From: Apostichopus japonicus
Taxonomy: Eukaryota; Echinodermata; Holothuroidea; Aspidochirotida; Stichopodidae
Assembly: GCF_037975245.1 (NCBI RefSeq)
Contig: NC_092583.1
Coordinates: forward strand, 1,638,264 to 1,702,263
DNA length: 64,000 nucleotides
Direction: 5' to 3'
The notes beneath the pieces were generated by a model. The model worked only from the letters and a program-made list of their open reading frames with translations, did not search any database and was not told where the DNA came from. Positions within the stretch are counted from its first letter, which is position 1; the number at the start of each line of letters is the position of its first letter. This document shows positions 12,740-24,189 of the stretch, in pieces. The position numbers were made by a program, and so were the translations under genes.

Positions 12740-13200
12740 TCGTCAAAATGACAAAATTCGGAAAAAGACGTTTTGCCGAGTTTAACAACTCGTCAAAACG
12801 ACAAAATTATTAAATTTGCCGAGATGCAACAAGTCGTCAAAATGACAAAATTTTGAAAATTGACGTTTTGCCGAGATACAACAAGTCGTCAAAAGGACAA
12901 AAATTTGAATCTCAACGTTTTGCCGAGATACAACAAGTCGTCAAACTGACAAAAATCTGAAAATTGACGTTTTGCCGAGATACAGCATGTCGTCAAAATG
13001 ACAAAATATTGAAAATTGACGTTTTGCTGAGATACAACAAGTCGTCAAAATGAATAAAATCTGAATGTTAACGTTTAGCCGAAATATAACAAGTCGCCAA
13101 AATGAAAAAAATCTGAAAATTGACGTTTTGTTGAGATACGACAACTCGTCAAAATGAGAACAATCTGAAAATTGACGTTTTGCCGAGATACAAATCGTCA
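12740..13200. repeat. 52-bp minisatellite, about 8 units
   Basis: GTTTTGCCGAGATACAACAA recurs with starts at 12864, 12917, 12969, 13021, 13073, 13125 and 13177, so the period is 52-53 bp. Each unit has the near-inverted pair CGTCAAAATGAC / ATTGACGTTTTG and could form a hairpin. The 86-codon minus-strand ORF merely translates the repeat. Confidence 0.9.
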
Positions 13201-13495
13201 AATCGTTACAAATGTAACATCTCCCTAAAGAAGTTCGGTTTCTCTTAGCTGTTGGCGGCTTTGCTCATCACGAGCATTACTCTAGCCTAACTTAAAACTA
13301 CCTTTTTCTAGCTAAGTAATACCTAGTTACATAATTGAAGGTCACATACTTTTACATGAAACTTTTGGAAGGTACTAGCATAGTTTATACTTAAGTAGTT
13401 ACTTTGCTACAAAGGACGAGGAGATGGGGGGGGGGGGGCGTTTAGACCGAATTACTAGAAAATCTGTATAGCAATCTTTAATACTGTCTTGCCAA

Positions 13496-14407
13496 ATGCT
13501 TCAATTAATGAAGGATCTTTTACGATTTATCAAAGAAACATGGCTTATTCATTGGCTGACACAATTTCTTCAAGGATGGCCCAGACAAGTAAGGTTGGAT
13601 AAAGGGTTATCGGAAATATTGGAAATAAAGGTTGGTGTGCCTTGGGGTGGGAGGGGGGGTCCATTATATGCTATATTATTTACTATATATACTGATGAAA
13701 TTAGGTCAAACTCACACATTTCTATAACAAAATATGCCGATGATACTGCTGTATCATGTACAATTCATAAGAGCTCTGTTGAAACTGACCAATGAAATTT
13801 TCAGTGTTCTGTAAATGACATAGTTCCAACATGTGACCGCAAGACTTTATTGCGTAACTCCCCCCCCCCCCCAAAAAAAAAAAAATAAGGGAAATTTGTT
13901 TTTGAAAATAAACCATAAAACATGAAGGTCTCATTCTATCAAGGTCGCAACGTATTATTATTATTATTGAGGGATCTGATGTGGCTAGAACCTCCAAAAC
14001 TGAGTACTGGGAGTATACAGTGACGACAGTTTGACCTTTTCTTGCAAAGCATTAAGGTATTAAAAAAGTATATTATATAGTATCTAGTGTGGCTTACGTT
14101 GTGTCTTTCTTTAACCAAAATGCTAAGGAAAATGTTTTCAATACTATTATTCTACCCTGGCACATGTGATCTATATAGTGCCTGCCTGGTACCATTTTAT
14201 ATTGCAAAAAAAAGAAAAGAAAAGAAGAATGAAGTTTCTTAAATACACATCATCTATATTAATTTAGAATACAATATGCTTTTAGAAAAAGTAAATGCTG
14301 CTGCAAGACCTGAGTTTACAAGAATGGCTAATAAGATTTACAGTGATCAGAATAACCCTTTGTATACTGTACTGAAAACTCTCCTGACAAATCCAGCAAA
14401 AATCTAG
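13496..14407 (+). pseudogene. degenerate non-LTR retrotransposon reverse transcriptase
   Basis: The frame 13496-13795 encodes a piece of reverse transcriptase: KVGVPWGG..GPLYAILFTIY matches the conserved GVPQG...SPLLF block and KYADDTAV is the catalytic YADD box. The frame then stops, and a homopolymer C/A stretch near 13860 interrupts it. At 14282-14407 another frame (LEKVNAAARPEF..., NPLYTVLKTLL) looks like the C-terminal tail of such an ORF2. Both ends and most of the protein are missing, so it is a dead fragment, of CR1/L2/RTE type as far as I can judge. Confidence 0.7.
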
Positions 14408-14689
14408 GAAATCCACACAAAATACCGAACGTAAGTTTACAGCAACTCATTTATTTACCGTGCTGCTTTATACATTCCATTCGAGCACTTAGAATGTTTG
14501 TTATAGTTTGTTTGTTATATCGTTTTATGTAATAACTTTTGTATAAGTAGATGTATTTTATATGATATCCTATCATCTTGACATTTTCTCCCTTTTTATA
14601 TTAGTTATTCTTGGACTGTTTGGTATCCTATCATGTTAAAAAAAAAACTTTTATATGAGTTATTCTTCTTGTTGAGGTGTTATATGACT

Positions 14690-14985
14690 CCTCTTTATAA
14701 ATTTTATATGTATACTGGAAGGAAATAAAAAGAAGGAACAACATACTACAGTACATCTTGGAAACACTTGAACAATGGCACAGTTATTTCCTTCTTTAAA
14801 TCTGAGGATTCACACGAGGTTGGGTTGGATATTATGAATGTGCCTGTGAGCGTAAGAAATTTTTTATATGTATACTGGAAGGAAATAAAAAGAAGGAACA
14901 ACATACTATAGTACAACTTGGAAACACTTGAACAATTGCACAGTTGTTGGGTTGGTTATTATGAATGTGCCTGTGAGCGAAATAA
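14690..14985. repeat. imperfect direct duplication, about 160-bp offset
   Basis: TATATGTATACTGGAAGGAA and the following 75 bp (AAAAGAAGGAACAACATACT...) occur at about 14705 and 14867; GTTGGGTTGG(A/T)TATTATGAAT follows each at different distances. A simple local duplication with an internal deletion. Confidence 0.75.
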
Positions 14986-15214
14986 AAATTCACATTCCGT
15001 TTAAGGGGATAGTATAGTAGAATAGCTTCCCAAAGCGTTTGAAGGATACTTAGAAACTATCGTCAGAGACATTTCACGTAATACACTAACTTGAAAATGA
15101 AGAATTGCACACAATTTTCCGTAGTCTGTGTGCTTTATAAGAGTTCCGACTTTAACAGATTACGCCACTGGAACTATTATTTTTGCAACTGCATGTGTTC
15201 ACATTTCATCATAT

Positions 15215-15690
15215 ACCTTGTCTATTTTATACATTATAGAAAATGGTGGGGGTTCTTTAAAATAAATAGGACCAATATATAACCCTTTCAGCAGCCGGCT
15301 CTCCTTGCCCTCCCTACCTCAACATCTCTCTATTCGACACCCTACATTTCACCCAAGAAACACATACTAAAACACTTACATCCGCCCATAACCCATACAA
15401 ATTCCTTGTCTTTTTTATACATTGCAACAAAACGTGGGCGTTCTTTGTAAATTAATAAGACCAATATACCTCCATTTCAACAGCCGGCTATCCTTGCCCT
15501 ATATACCACCTCCCCTCGTCATATCCGACTCCATCCATGTCACTCAAGAAAAACATACTAAAACACGTATGTTGATACCTGCGTATAACCCATTCCTTGT
15601 CTATTTTATAAATTAAAGTAAACCGTGGACATTCTTTTTAAAATTAATAAGACCAATGTACCACCCCTTCGATTATTTTCTTCTATCGTA
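15215..15690. repeat. tandem repeat, about 190-bp period, 2.5 units
   Basis: CCTTGTCTATTTTATA-type starts occur near 15217, 15404 and 15595, each followed by a GTGG(G/A)..TTCTTT stretch and CAATATACC or similar. Units are diverged. No gene. Confidence 0.7.
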
Positions 15691-16096
15691 AGGTTATTCC
15701 ACCTGACCCCCCCCCTTCCTCTCCCCATGTGACAGTGAACATTCACGGTGTACCCTATGGCTACTACACACAAAAGTGACGAATATAAGTCTGTGACAGG
15801 ACGAAACTTCAAAATTTAGTTCTAGCACAGTGACGAATGTGTGGCGAATGTCTAAAATTAACTGAAAATGACATGACATAACGACGAAAATGTTTACACT
15901 AAAATTACTACTATGTAAGAAATTTCAGCAACAAACATGAGAACTCAAAGTTCTATTTGTTATATTTAAAATATTGACAACTTTCGGTAAAAAAGATTCT
16001 CTTTTAGTTACGCTATACTAAAGTCAAAATATGAAAATCTTTAGAGCGCATTTTCTCAAAACTCACATTTTGAACATTCGTCACTACGCCAGAACG
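15691..16096. other. intergenic DNA left of the giant palindrome
   Basis: Nothing recognised beyond AT-rich sequence. It ends with the 6 bases GGGACG that form the left flank of the palindromic element. Confidence 0.45.
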
Positions 16097-16102
16097 GGGA
16101 CG

Positions 16103-19100
16103 TATGGCAAGCCGTTTTAACATTTACCTCTCTATTCTACTTAAGTAGAATTAATTCCACTTAAGTAGAATACAATTAAGCTTAAGTGAAATTAATTGCA
16201 CTTAAGTAGAATTGCATTTTACTTAAGCTTAATTGTATTCCACTTAAGTGGAATTTATATTAGCTTAAGTTCAAACGGTTTTTGTCTACATCGTATTTTA
16301 CTTAAGTAAAATACAATTCTACTTAAGTAAAATACAATTCTGCTTAAGTAAAATTCAATTCTACTTAAGTAAAATGCAATTCTGCTTAAGTAAAATTCAA
16401 TTCTACTTAAGTAAAATGCTATTCTACTTAAGCAAAATGGCTTTTCAATTTCACTTAAGCTAAATTGCATTTTACTTAAGTGAAATAGAATTACGCTTAA
16501 GTGAAATGTGATTGGTCAATCTATTTCACTTAAGTAAAATGCAATTTAGCTTAAGTAAAATGTGATTGGTCAATCAGTATATGCTAATCATTGCGTCACT
16601 GTACTTGCCGCGAAGTCCGACTCTGTATACTATTTTAGGTACCTCACCACGTGTTCATCCGCTCAATGGGTTTACCATTGTCCGAAAAGAGGTAAAAGTA
16701 CCTAACGTAAAGCTTCCTTAAGCATGTTATCATTTACTGTCATCGTTTTTTCTGCCTTTATATGAAAGAGCATAATTTTAAGTACAGATGGTGTGAAAAT
16801 ATGGAGGATCGAAGGTGATATAAACCATTTTAAAAATCTTTGGTTAAATGTTGATATTACTCCGAACGAGCATATGGAAGGGTTCAGTGTGATAAACTTG
16901 CTCCTATTCTAGCTCATAATCTAAACGGTCATGATATGGAAGTTTGCAAGAGCCATGATAGGCCACTAGAACACAGCTATCATGTGGTGGGTAGGATATA
17001 CCAGATGAAAACTTCTATCTATGCTTTGGCAGGTCTTGAAAGTGATGAGTTTAGTGTGTAAGTCAATGGAACAATTAATTGTGATACGAGACCTATAGAG
17101 TTATGTTCAAGACGTACTAGTTACGTAATCCTTTGCGGCCATTCCCCCATTCTGCGATACTTATCCAGCTTTCGTTGTGCATATACGAACATAACACCAT
17201 ACTTAGCAAATGAAGCAAAGCTATGTTTATCACTGAGTCTGAACGTTAGACATTTGGTAAATGCAGCCAGCCAATAAATCGTTGCAAACTGTTGCTGGTG
17301 CAGTTGGAAAAGCACTTTTGAGGGCAAGGGAAGGACTCCAACACGACATACCACCAATCAGTGGTACTAGTAGTAGAAGTATCACAAGGCATGGTACCAT
17401 GCATGTAAACATTGCCCCCAGACCAACCACTTCTCCGCACGAGGTAAATGTTATAACGGCTTGCCATATCCTTCAATTCCACTTAAGCTAAATTGTATTT
17501 TACTTAAGTAGAATTGAATTTTACTTAAGTAAAATGCAATTGTATTCTACTTAAGTAAAATACAATTCTACTTAAGTAGAATACAATTTAGCTTAAGTTA
17601 AATTCAATTTCACTTAAGCTTAATTGTATTCTACTTAAGTAAAATACAATTTTACTTAAGTAAAATGCATTTAGCTTAAGTGAAAAAGAATGACACTTTT
17701 ACTTAAGCTAAATTAAATTTTACTTAAGTAGAATTGTATTTTACTTAAGTAAAATACAATTAAGCTTAAGTGAAATTGAATTTAACTTAAGCTTAAAAGA
17801 AAGTGGTAATTTTACTTAAGTGGAATACAATTAAACTTAAGTAAAATGCAATTCTACTTAAGTGCAATTCATTTTACTTAAGCTTAATTGTATTCTACTT
17901 AAGTGCAATTCATTTCACTTAAGCTTAATTGTATTCTACTTAAGTGGAATTAATTCTACTTAAGTAGAATAGAGAGGTAAATGTTAAAACGGCTTGCCAT
18001 AGGGACTTCGCGTAAGTGAAATGAATTGCACTTAAGTAGAATACAATTAAGCTTAAGTAAAATGAATTGCACTTAAGTAGAATTGCATTTTACTTAAGTT
18101 TAATTGTATTCCACTTAAGTAAAATTACCACTTTCTTTTAAGCTTAAGTTAAATTCAATTTCACTTAAGCTTAATTGTATTTTACTTAAGTAAAATACAA
18201 TTCTACTTAAGTAAAATTTAATTTAGCTTAAGTAAAAGTGTCATTCTTTTTCACTTAAGCTAAATGCATTTTACTTAAGTAAAATTGTATTTTACTTAAG
18301 TAGAATACAATTAAGCTTAAGTGAAATTGAATTTAACTTAAGCTAAATTGTATTCTACTTAAGTAGAATTGTATTTTACTTAAGTAGAATACAATTGCAT
18401 TTTACTTAAGTAAAATTGAATTTTACTTAAGTAAAATACAATTTAGCTTAAGTGGAATTGAAGGATATGGCAAGCCGTTATAACATTTACCTCGTGCGGA
18501 GAAGTGGTTGGTCTGGGGGCAATGTTTACATGCATGGTACCATGCCTTGTGATACTTCTACTACTAGTACCACTGATTGGTGGTATGTCGTGTTGTAGTC
18601 GTTCCCTTGCCCTCAAAAGTGCTTTTCCAACTGAATCAGCAACAGTTTGCAACGATTTATTGGCTGGCTGCATTTACCAAATGTCTAACGTTCAGATTCA
18701 GTGATAAACAAAGCTTTGCTTCATTTGCTAAGTATGGTGTTATGTTCGTAATACACAACGAAAGCTGGATAAGTATCGCAGAATGGGGGAATGGCCGCAA
18801 ATGGTTACGTAACTAGTACGTCTTGAACGTAACTCTATAGGTCTCGCATCACAATTAATTGTTCCATTGACTTACACACTAAACTCATCACTTTCAAGAC
18901 CTGCCAAAGCATAGATAGAAGTTTTCATCTGGTATATCATACCCACCACATGATAGCTGTGTTCTAGTGGCCTATCATGGCACTTGCAAACTTCCATCTC
19001 ATGACCGTTTAGATTATGAGCTAGAAGAGGAGCAAGTTTATCACACTGAACCCTTCCATATGCTCGTTCGGAGTAATATCAACATGTATGTATATGTGAT

Positions 19101-20081
19101 CTTCCCGCAAGCAGGAACTCGCGAAAGAAGCCATGCAGGCTTATAGACTCGCAAGCTGACCGAAGCCAATCTCTCGGCACACATCCATTTAACGTCCATG
19201 TCGGGAAGTTGTTATTGAACAACACCCTTGCCAGACGACACACATTGCTGTCGGCGGGGAATCGAACCGGGGATCTCATGACTGGGAGACGCCGGCGTTA
19301 ACCACTAGGCTATACACTCCGCCCTGCATTTAACATTTAACCAAAGATTTTTAAAATGGTTTATATCACCTTCGATCCTCCATATTTTCACACCATCTGT
19401 ACTTAAAATTATGCTCTTTCATATAAAGGCAGAAAAAACGATGACAGTAAATGATAACATGCTTAAGGAAGCTTTACGGTAGGTACTTTTACCTCTTTTC
19501 TGACAATGGTAAACCTATTGAGCGGATGAACACGTGGTGAGGTACCTAAAATAGTATACAGAGTCGGACTTCGCGGCAAGTACAGTGACGCAATGAGTAG
19601 CATATACTGATTGACTTATCACATTTTACTTAAGCTAAATTGCATTTTACTTAAGTGAAATAGACTGACCAATCACATTTCACTTAAGCGTAATTCTATT
19701 TCACTTAAGTAAAATGCAATTTAGCTTAAGTGAAATTGAAAAGCCATTTTGCTTAAGTAGAATAGCATTTTACTTAAGTAGAATTGAATTTTACTTAAGC
19801 AGAATTGCATTTTACTTAAGTAGAATTGAATTTTACTTAAGCAGAATTGTATTTTACTTAAGTAGAATTGTATTTTACTTAAGTAAAATACGATGTAGAC
19901 AAAAACCGTTTGAACTTAAGCTAATATGAATTCCACTTAAGTGGAATACAATTAAGCTTAAGTAAAATGCAATTCTACTTAAGTGCAATTAATTTCACTT
20001 AAGCTTAATTGTATTCTACTTAAGTGGAATTAATTCTACTTAAGTAGAATAGAGAGGTAAATGTTAAAACGGCTTGCCATA
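16103..20081. mobile_element. giant palindromic element, CTTAAG-array family (F1)
   Basis: Ends are TATGGCAAGCCGTTTTAACA and its complement. Flanks GGGACG (16097-16102) and GGGGCG (20082-20087) match at 5 of 6 bases. The two arms pair around about 17967 after allowing for a 251-bp SINE in the right arm. They are nearly identical: the mirrored frames 16255-16470 (-) and 19714-19929 (+) translate identically over 71 residues. Each arm alternates arrays of CTTAAG-centred units with a unique block of about 900 bp (16563-17460; 18480-19620 including the SINE). CTTAAG starts at 16301, 16322, 16343, 16364, 16385, 16406 and 16427, exactly 21 bp apart. Internal copies of the terminus occur at 17467, 18001 and 18468, so it may be a nested or doubled element. 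No transposase. Confidence 0.88.
19086..19336 (-). mobile_element. tRNA-derived SINE inserted in the palindrome's right arm
   Basis: On the minus strand an A box (TAGCCTAGTGG) and a perfect B box (GGTTCGATTCC) lie in a tRNA-like head. The body ends in an ATACATAC-type tail. AACAT flanks both sides (19081-19085 and 19332-19336). The mirrored left arm (near 16858) is uninterrupted, so the empty site is present in the same element. Confidence 0.85.
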
Positions 20082-20146
20082 GGGGCGTAGAGTTGTAGGC
20101 GCGCGTTTTCATGCAGATGGGAACAATCTCAAGAAGTGATGGGTGC

Positions 20147-20730
20147 GTCATGTTCCCCGACGACTCGGTCGAGTTCGAGACCAGCCGCAGTTGGTTTCAT
20201 AGCACAATTGTACAATTGTTTAAGGCGTCCATACACACACACGCGTTATGATAGACCATAGATGGTATATATACAGGTGCGTATCCAGGGGGGCGTTGGG
20301 GACGCGCGCCCCCCGGGTAAGAAAAAGAGGAGAGAAAAAAAAGAGAAGAAAAAAGGAAAAAAGAGGGGAAAAAAAGAGGAGGAGGAGAGGAAGGAAGGGA
20401 AAAAGAAAAAGAAGAAAGAGAGAAAAGGGAGAAAAGGAGGGAGTAAAAGAAAAACGCGAAGACACCGGGAAGAGAAAGAGAAACAGTGACATCATTACAG
20501 CGCTGAAGGGTAGCCAGTGACGGATCAATGATTTCGTAAAAGTGTGACTCACCCTACCCCTTACACCGACAACTCCATTTTTTGACGTTTCCATTTTCCT
20601 CTCTCACTAATGATCTATAGCCTATATATACTATATATGGTCTATCATAACGCGTGTGTAGAATTGTGCTATGAAACCAACTGTGGCTGGTCTCGAACTC
20701 GACCGTGTCGTCGGGGAACATGACGCATTT
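20147..20730. repeat. inverted repeat flanking a purine-rich insert
   Basis: Arms of about 100-120 bp (20147-20270 and 20615-20730) share GCGTCATGTTCCCCGACGAC, GTCGAGTTCGAGACCAGCC, AACGCGTTATGATAGACCAT in opposite orientation. The left arm has an extra 25 bp or so. Between them, 20275-20515 is an almost pure A/G strand that begins CAGGTGCGTATCCAGGGGGG and matches the inverse of 47520-47745. Confidence 0.8.
20275..20515 (+). repeat. purine-tract dispersed repeat
   Basis: GTATCCAGGGG, then GCGCCCCCCGGGTAAGAAAA, then about 150 bp of A/G-only sequence. The same order, inverted, occurs at 47520-47745. The overlapping Lys/Arg/Glu-rich ORFs are low-complexity artefacts. Confidence 0.75.
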
Positions 20731-20738
20731 TGGGATGG

Positions 20739-21065
20739 GGGAGACCGCCAGCCCCCCCCCCCCCCATTCAGCATTTTTTTAGATGATATCGCTAAGTAAT
20801 TTCAAAATAGAAAGTGCTTAGATGCAACTTACAAGGCCTGGGAAGTGTCATTTCCAGCGATCTGGGAGACCAAAATTTGCTTGTACGCTTCGCGCTAACA
20901 AATGGTCCTGGGTAGTGCCATTTCCAGCGATCTGGGAGGCATTTTCGGCCAAAATTTTCTTGTACGCTTCGCGCCAACCTATGGTGGCGCTACGCTTAGA
21001 TAATTTGCCTACAGGCTTCGCCCCTACCTTGGCAAATTCCTCGCTACCCTCGTGTTCGAATTTGT
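20739..21065 (+). repeat. R1 dispersed repeat, partly doubled
   Basis: A C tract leads into two successive copies of TCATTTCCAGCGATCTGGGA and TTGTACGCTTCGCGC, then CCTATGGTGGCGCTACGCTT. The 3' part (CTTCGCCCCTACCTTGGCAA) is the inverse of the inner part of the hAT-like element at 40941-41194. Confidence 0.75.
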
Positions 21066-21408
21066 AACGCAAACAGCAGATATCACATCATATCAGTGAG
21101 CATGAAAATGGCGTTCCAGGATGAAAAGCCTCAAAACTGTCCGACTTGCCTGAAAAAATAACCAAAAATTTTCGCGCGCTTTGCGCGCGTTCAACGTCTT
21201 CATGTCAATATCATATAGCAAGCATCGGTTATTACATCTCATGCCATCATGTACCGTTCGGTCCGTTCAAATTGCGCAGTATACCGCGGGATGCTAATGT
21301 AAACAACGACATGTCTCATGTAGATGTATAAAAAACATGGAGGTCCAATTATGTCAAAACTCTCTTTTACATTAGTAATGGCGAATTAGGGGCTGCACCC
21401 CCGCCGCG

Positions 21409-21790
21409 CAGTGGCGGAGCGTCCATACGGTCAGGGGGCGGATGCCCCCCCCCCCCTGACGGACTCAAATGGACTGCTGGTGCCTTTTTCAGCTCTTTAC
21501 CACTTTTTACTTATTCTAGATTATTGACTTTTTTATTGCGCTCTCATCTACTTATTGACATTTCTCACATTTTGTTGGTGTAATTTGGCGATGACACCTT
21601 ATTCTTCGTTTATCTGCAAATTAGCCAGGCCCGGAAAGGGTCATTTCCGGCGATCTAGGGAGTATCTTTACTCAAAAAATTTCTGTACGCTACGCGCCAA
21701 CCAGTGGTGGCGCTCCGCTTAGATAGTGTCGAAAGCGCCCCTACAGACCATTCTCGCCCCTCCTGACCAATACCCCTAGCTCCGCCACTG
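21409..21790. mobile_element. hAT-like MITE with exact 8-bp target duplication
   Basis: Inverted ends CAGTGGCGGAGC (21409-21420) and GCTCCGCCACTG (ending 21790) are flanked by CCGCCGCG on both sides (21401-21408 and 21791-21798). The 382-bp interior has a G/C tract pair near the left end and an R1 segment at about 21630-21730. CA...TG ends with an 8-bp duplication fit hAT. Confidence 0.88.
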
Positions 21791-21798
21791 CCGCCGCG

Positions 21799-22330
21799 CC
21801 TCCTACGCCTATGTGTGTAGTGTTCGGTTTTCGGAAATATCTGCTATTTTTTCATTTCCTTCAACCAAGTTTTATAATAGCCGTTATAAGAGGTTTTAAT
21901 ATTTCTACACCAATAAATTAACTGTGTCTGAATTTTCGAAAATTTCTGACCAACATTCTGCATCACACTTCCCTCTACTCGTGCAATTTTGACCGGTCTG
22001 TTAGGGGTTGAAGGAAGTTTTTCTATATTTGTTGTCCATAGATGACATTTTGTACAACATTATGGGTATGTTTTCAAGTGAGTTTATTCACGAGAAATGT
22101 GAATTTTCAAATTCTAAACAAATACGGGGCTTAAAACCTTGAAAAGTGGGGCTCACGGGTATTGTGGGCCGCGACGTAGAATCACCTACAAAAGCAAAGA
22201 CCCACAGGAGATGCGATCAGGTCGAACATGATGTGTGCCGGGTTGACAATCTTCAAAAAGGTTATGGATGGGAAAAAACTATTAGGAAATACTTGGTTCT
22301 CAGGCAAAAAGTGTACATCTGGTTGGTCAT
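21799..22330. other. intergenic DNA
   Basis: No recognised feature. A short run of codons near 22146 has no family resemblance. Confidence 0.45.
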
Positions 22331-22412
22331 TTCAAGCCTGAGAAGTTCCGTTTCCGGTGATCTGGGGGGTATCAAAACCAGAAATTTTCTTGTACGCTGC
22401 GCGCCAACCGTC
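22331..22412 (+). repeat. short R1 fragment
   Basis: GTTCCGTTTCCGGTGATCTG, then AAATTTTCTTGTACGCTGCG and CGCCAACCG: a truncated R1 core without the final GGTGGCGCTCCGC part. Confidence 0.7.
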
Positions 22413-22499
22413 CGATTAGTATGGTACGTGTTTGGTTTATCTGCTTCTTGATGCATATGCAGATACAACAATGAAAATACACGATACGGCCTGCCTTGG

Positions 22500-22840
22500 G
22501 TACACGTTGTCAGTCCGACACGTTTTCAGTCCGAAAATAAAATACACGTTTTTAGTCCGAAAAAACGAGTTTTCAGTCCGACACGTTTTCAGTCCGAAAA
22601 TAAAATACACGTTCTCAGTCCGAAAAAACGAGTTTTCAGTCCGACACGTTTTCAGTCCGAAAATAAAATACACGTTTTCAGTCCGAAAATAAAATACACG
22701 TTTTCAGTCCGAAAATAAAATACACGTTTTCAGTCCGAAAATAAAATACACGTTTTCAGTCCGAAAAAAACGAGTTTCAGTCCGACACGTTCTCAGCCCG
22801 AAAATGAAATCCACGTTCTCATAAAATCCACGTTCTCAGT
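22500..22840 (+). repeat. array of CAGTCCGAAAATAAAATACACG units
   Basis: About 12 units of CAGTCCGAAAA followed by TAAAATACACGTTTT or AACGAGTTTT. The core TTTTCAGTCCGAAAA is a near-palindrome with arms TTTTC/GAAAA. ORFs on both strands translate the array. Confidence 0.9.
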
Positions 22841-23110
22841 CGGAGCTTAAATATATTCTGTTCATTATATATATAGGCCTATATATTATTAAATTATCAT
22901 ATATATATATATATTTATATATACACATATATATATTCATTTGCCTTTGTCGTTTACCTCCATTGCATTAACATAAAGTCTGTTCAAAGTATCTCTTTCG
23001 AGATCCGGCTTTAGGAATCACAAATGATTTTCGAGTTGGATAGCATCATGTTTGATCTCTAGAGTAGGGCAAAATATGTCACCAAAAACAGAACTAGTAT
23101 TGTTCGATAT

Positions 23111-23305
23111 AGGTGACAAACGCCTACAGTGGAATTACGATCTTCCTTACCGGTTTCGAACCTCTGGACATACAATCAGCGTCCATAGCCTAGTGGTTAG
23201 GGTGTCCGCGTGCAGAGCGGGAGGCCCGTGGTTCGAATCCCGGTGGAGGCTGAAAGTTTTTTCACTGTTCTTGATTTTCCAACTCATTACGATTTTCATT
23301 TATAT
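23111..23305 (+). mobile_element. tRNA-derived SINE, family S, copy 1
   Basis: The tRNA-like part is 23179-23250 (72 nt): acceptor arms GCGTCCA/TGGAGGC pair with one mismatch; A box TAGCCTAGTGG at 23186; anticodon-type loop GTGCAGA on a CCGC/GCGG stem, reading GCA; B box GGTTCGAATCC at 23230; TTTTTT terminator at 23257. The T stem is imperfect. Two more copies with the same 5' and 3' flanks (34332-34470, 34504-34695) make a SINE more likely than a functional tRNA-Cys gene. Confidence 0.75.
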
Positions 23306-23634
23306 ATGTATATATATATTTATATATGTTGTTTCGGATAGAATAAGCTGAGGAAAAGGTGAAGAAAGTGTTTTCCCTCAAGGCAGTATGCTGTTTGCTA
23401 ATTAATTTTTATACTCATATCCAGGTCTCGCATAAACCCCATGGGAGTCCGTGCACGGAGGGGGGGGGGGCGGGGGTAACCATTCCCTACATGCGCATGT
23501 ATACGTTACGTTCGATTTATATCTGTAACAGCAGAAAACCTCCCCGTTTATACCGCGTATTATGTTGAGTTTAATTATTGCCTGTTGAATCACTTGAATG
23601 GCCAATATATATGAACATTTCTGTCTCAATAGAT

Positions 23635-24181
23635 CCGTGGTTTTCAACCTTGGGCTCGCGGGCCCATTTGGGCCCGCGAAGCCGATTTTGTGGGCTCACG
23701 AGCATTGCCCCAGTAATGATTAAAAATTGTGGCATTTTGGGGGGCTGGTGGCGAAGGCACATGATGATGTTTCTTAGGAAGCCTCTTCGATGAAACCTTG
23801 TACAACGGGTAAAATTTACTCAACCCTAACCCTATAAGACTAGTATAAGAGAATTCGGTGACTCCCACCAACCACTGCACACTACGTATTTACCAAGGTT
23901 ATGATGTGTGGAAGCCTTGCTTTGTACCATTGCCTTGTACCATTGAGGGTTGCAAGAAATCTTTGAGATAGGCTCTAATTGGGCAGTACCTGTCATCTGA
24001 TCACGGAGGAACATACATAGCTATGATTGAGTCCCCGGGTCACCTGTGTCAAGAATACACTAATAAACGCTGTGAAATTGATTTTATGAAGTTGATAACT
24101 TTGCAGGGTAGGGTATGGGCTCGCGAGGACGGCTCGGAAGACGAATTGGGCTCGTGATCGAAAAAAGGTTGAAAACCAAGG
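23635..24181. mobile_element. hAT-like MITE with exact 8-bp target duplication
   Basis: Ends CCGTGGTTTTCAACCTT and AAGGTTGAAAACCAAGG are inverted repeats with two mismatches. CAATAGAT flanks both sides (23627-23634 and 24182-24189). GTGGTTTTCAACC resembles ends common in hAT elements. GGGCTCGCGGGCCCATTTGG and GGGCTCGCGAGG near the two ends extend the inverted similarity. No transposase frame. Confidence 0.88.
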
Positions 24182-24189
24182 CAATAGAT

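Noticed and set aside
16255..19929. Identical 71-codon ORFs in the two palindrome arms (LSRIEFYLSRI...)
   Set aside because: The frame is open only because the 21-bp unit is a multiple of 3 without stops; it is array sequence.
20248..20594. Lys/Arg/Glu-rich and Phe/Leu-rich ORFs, and their mirror at 47502-47791
   Set aside because: Low-complexity purine-tract translations in a dispersed repeat.
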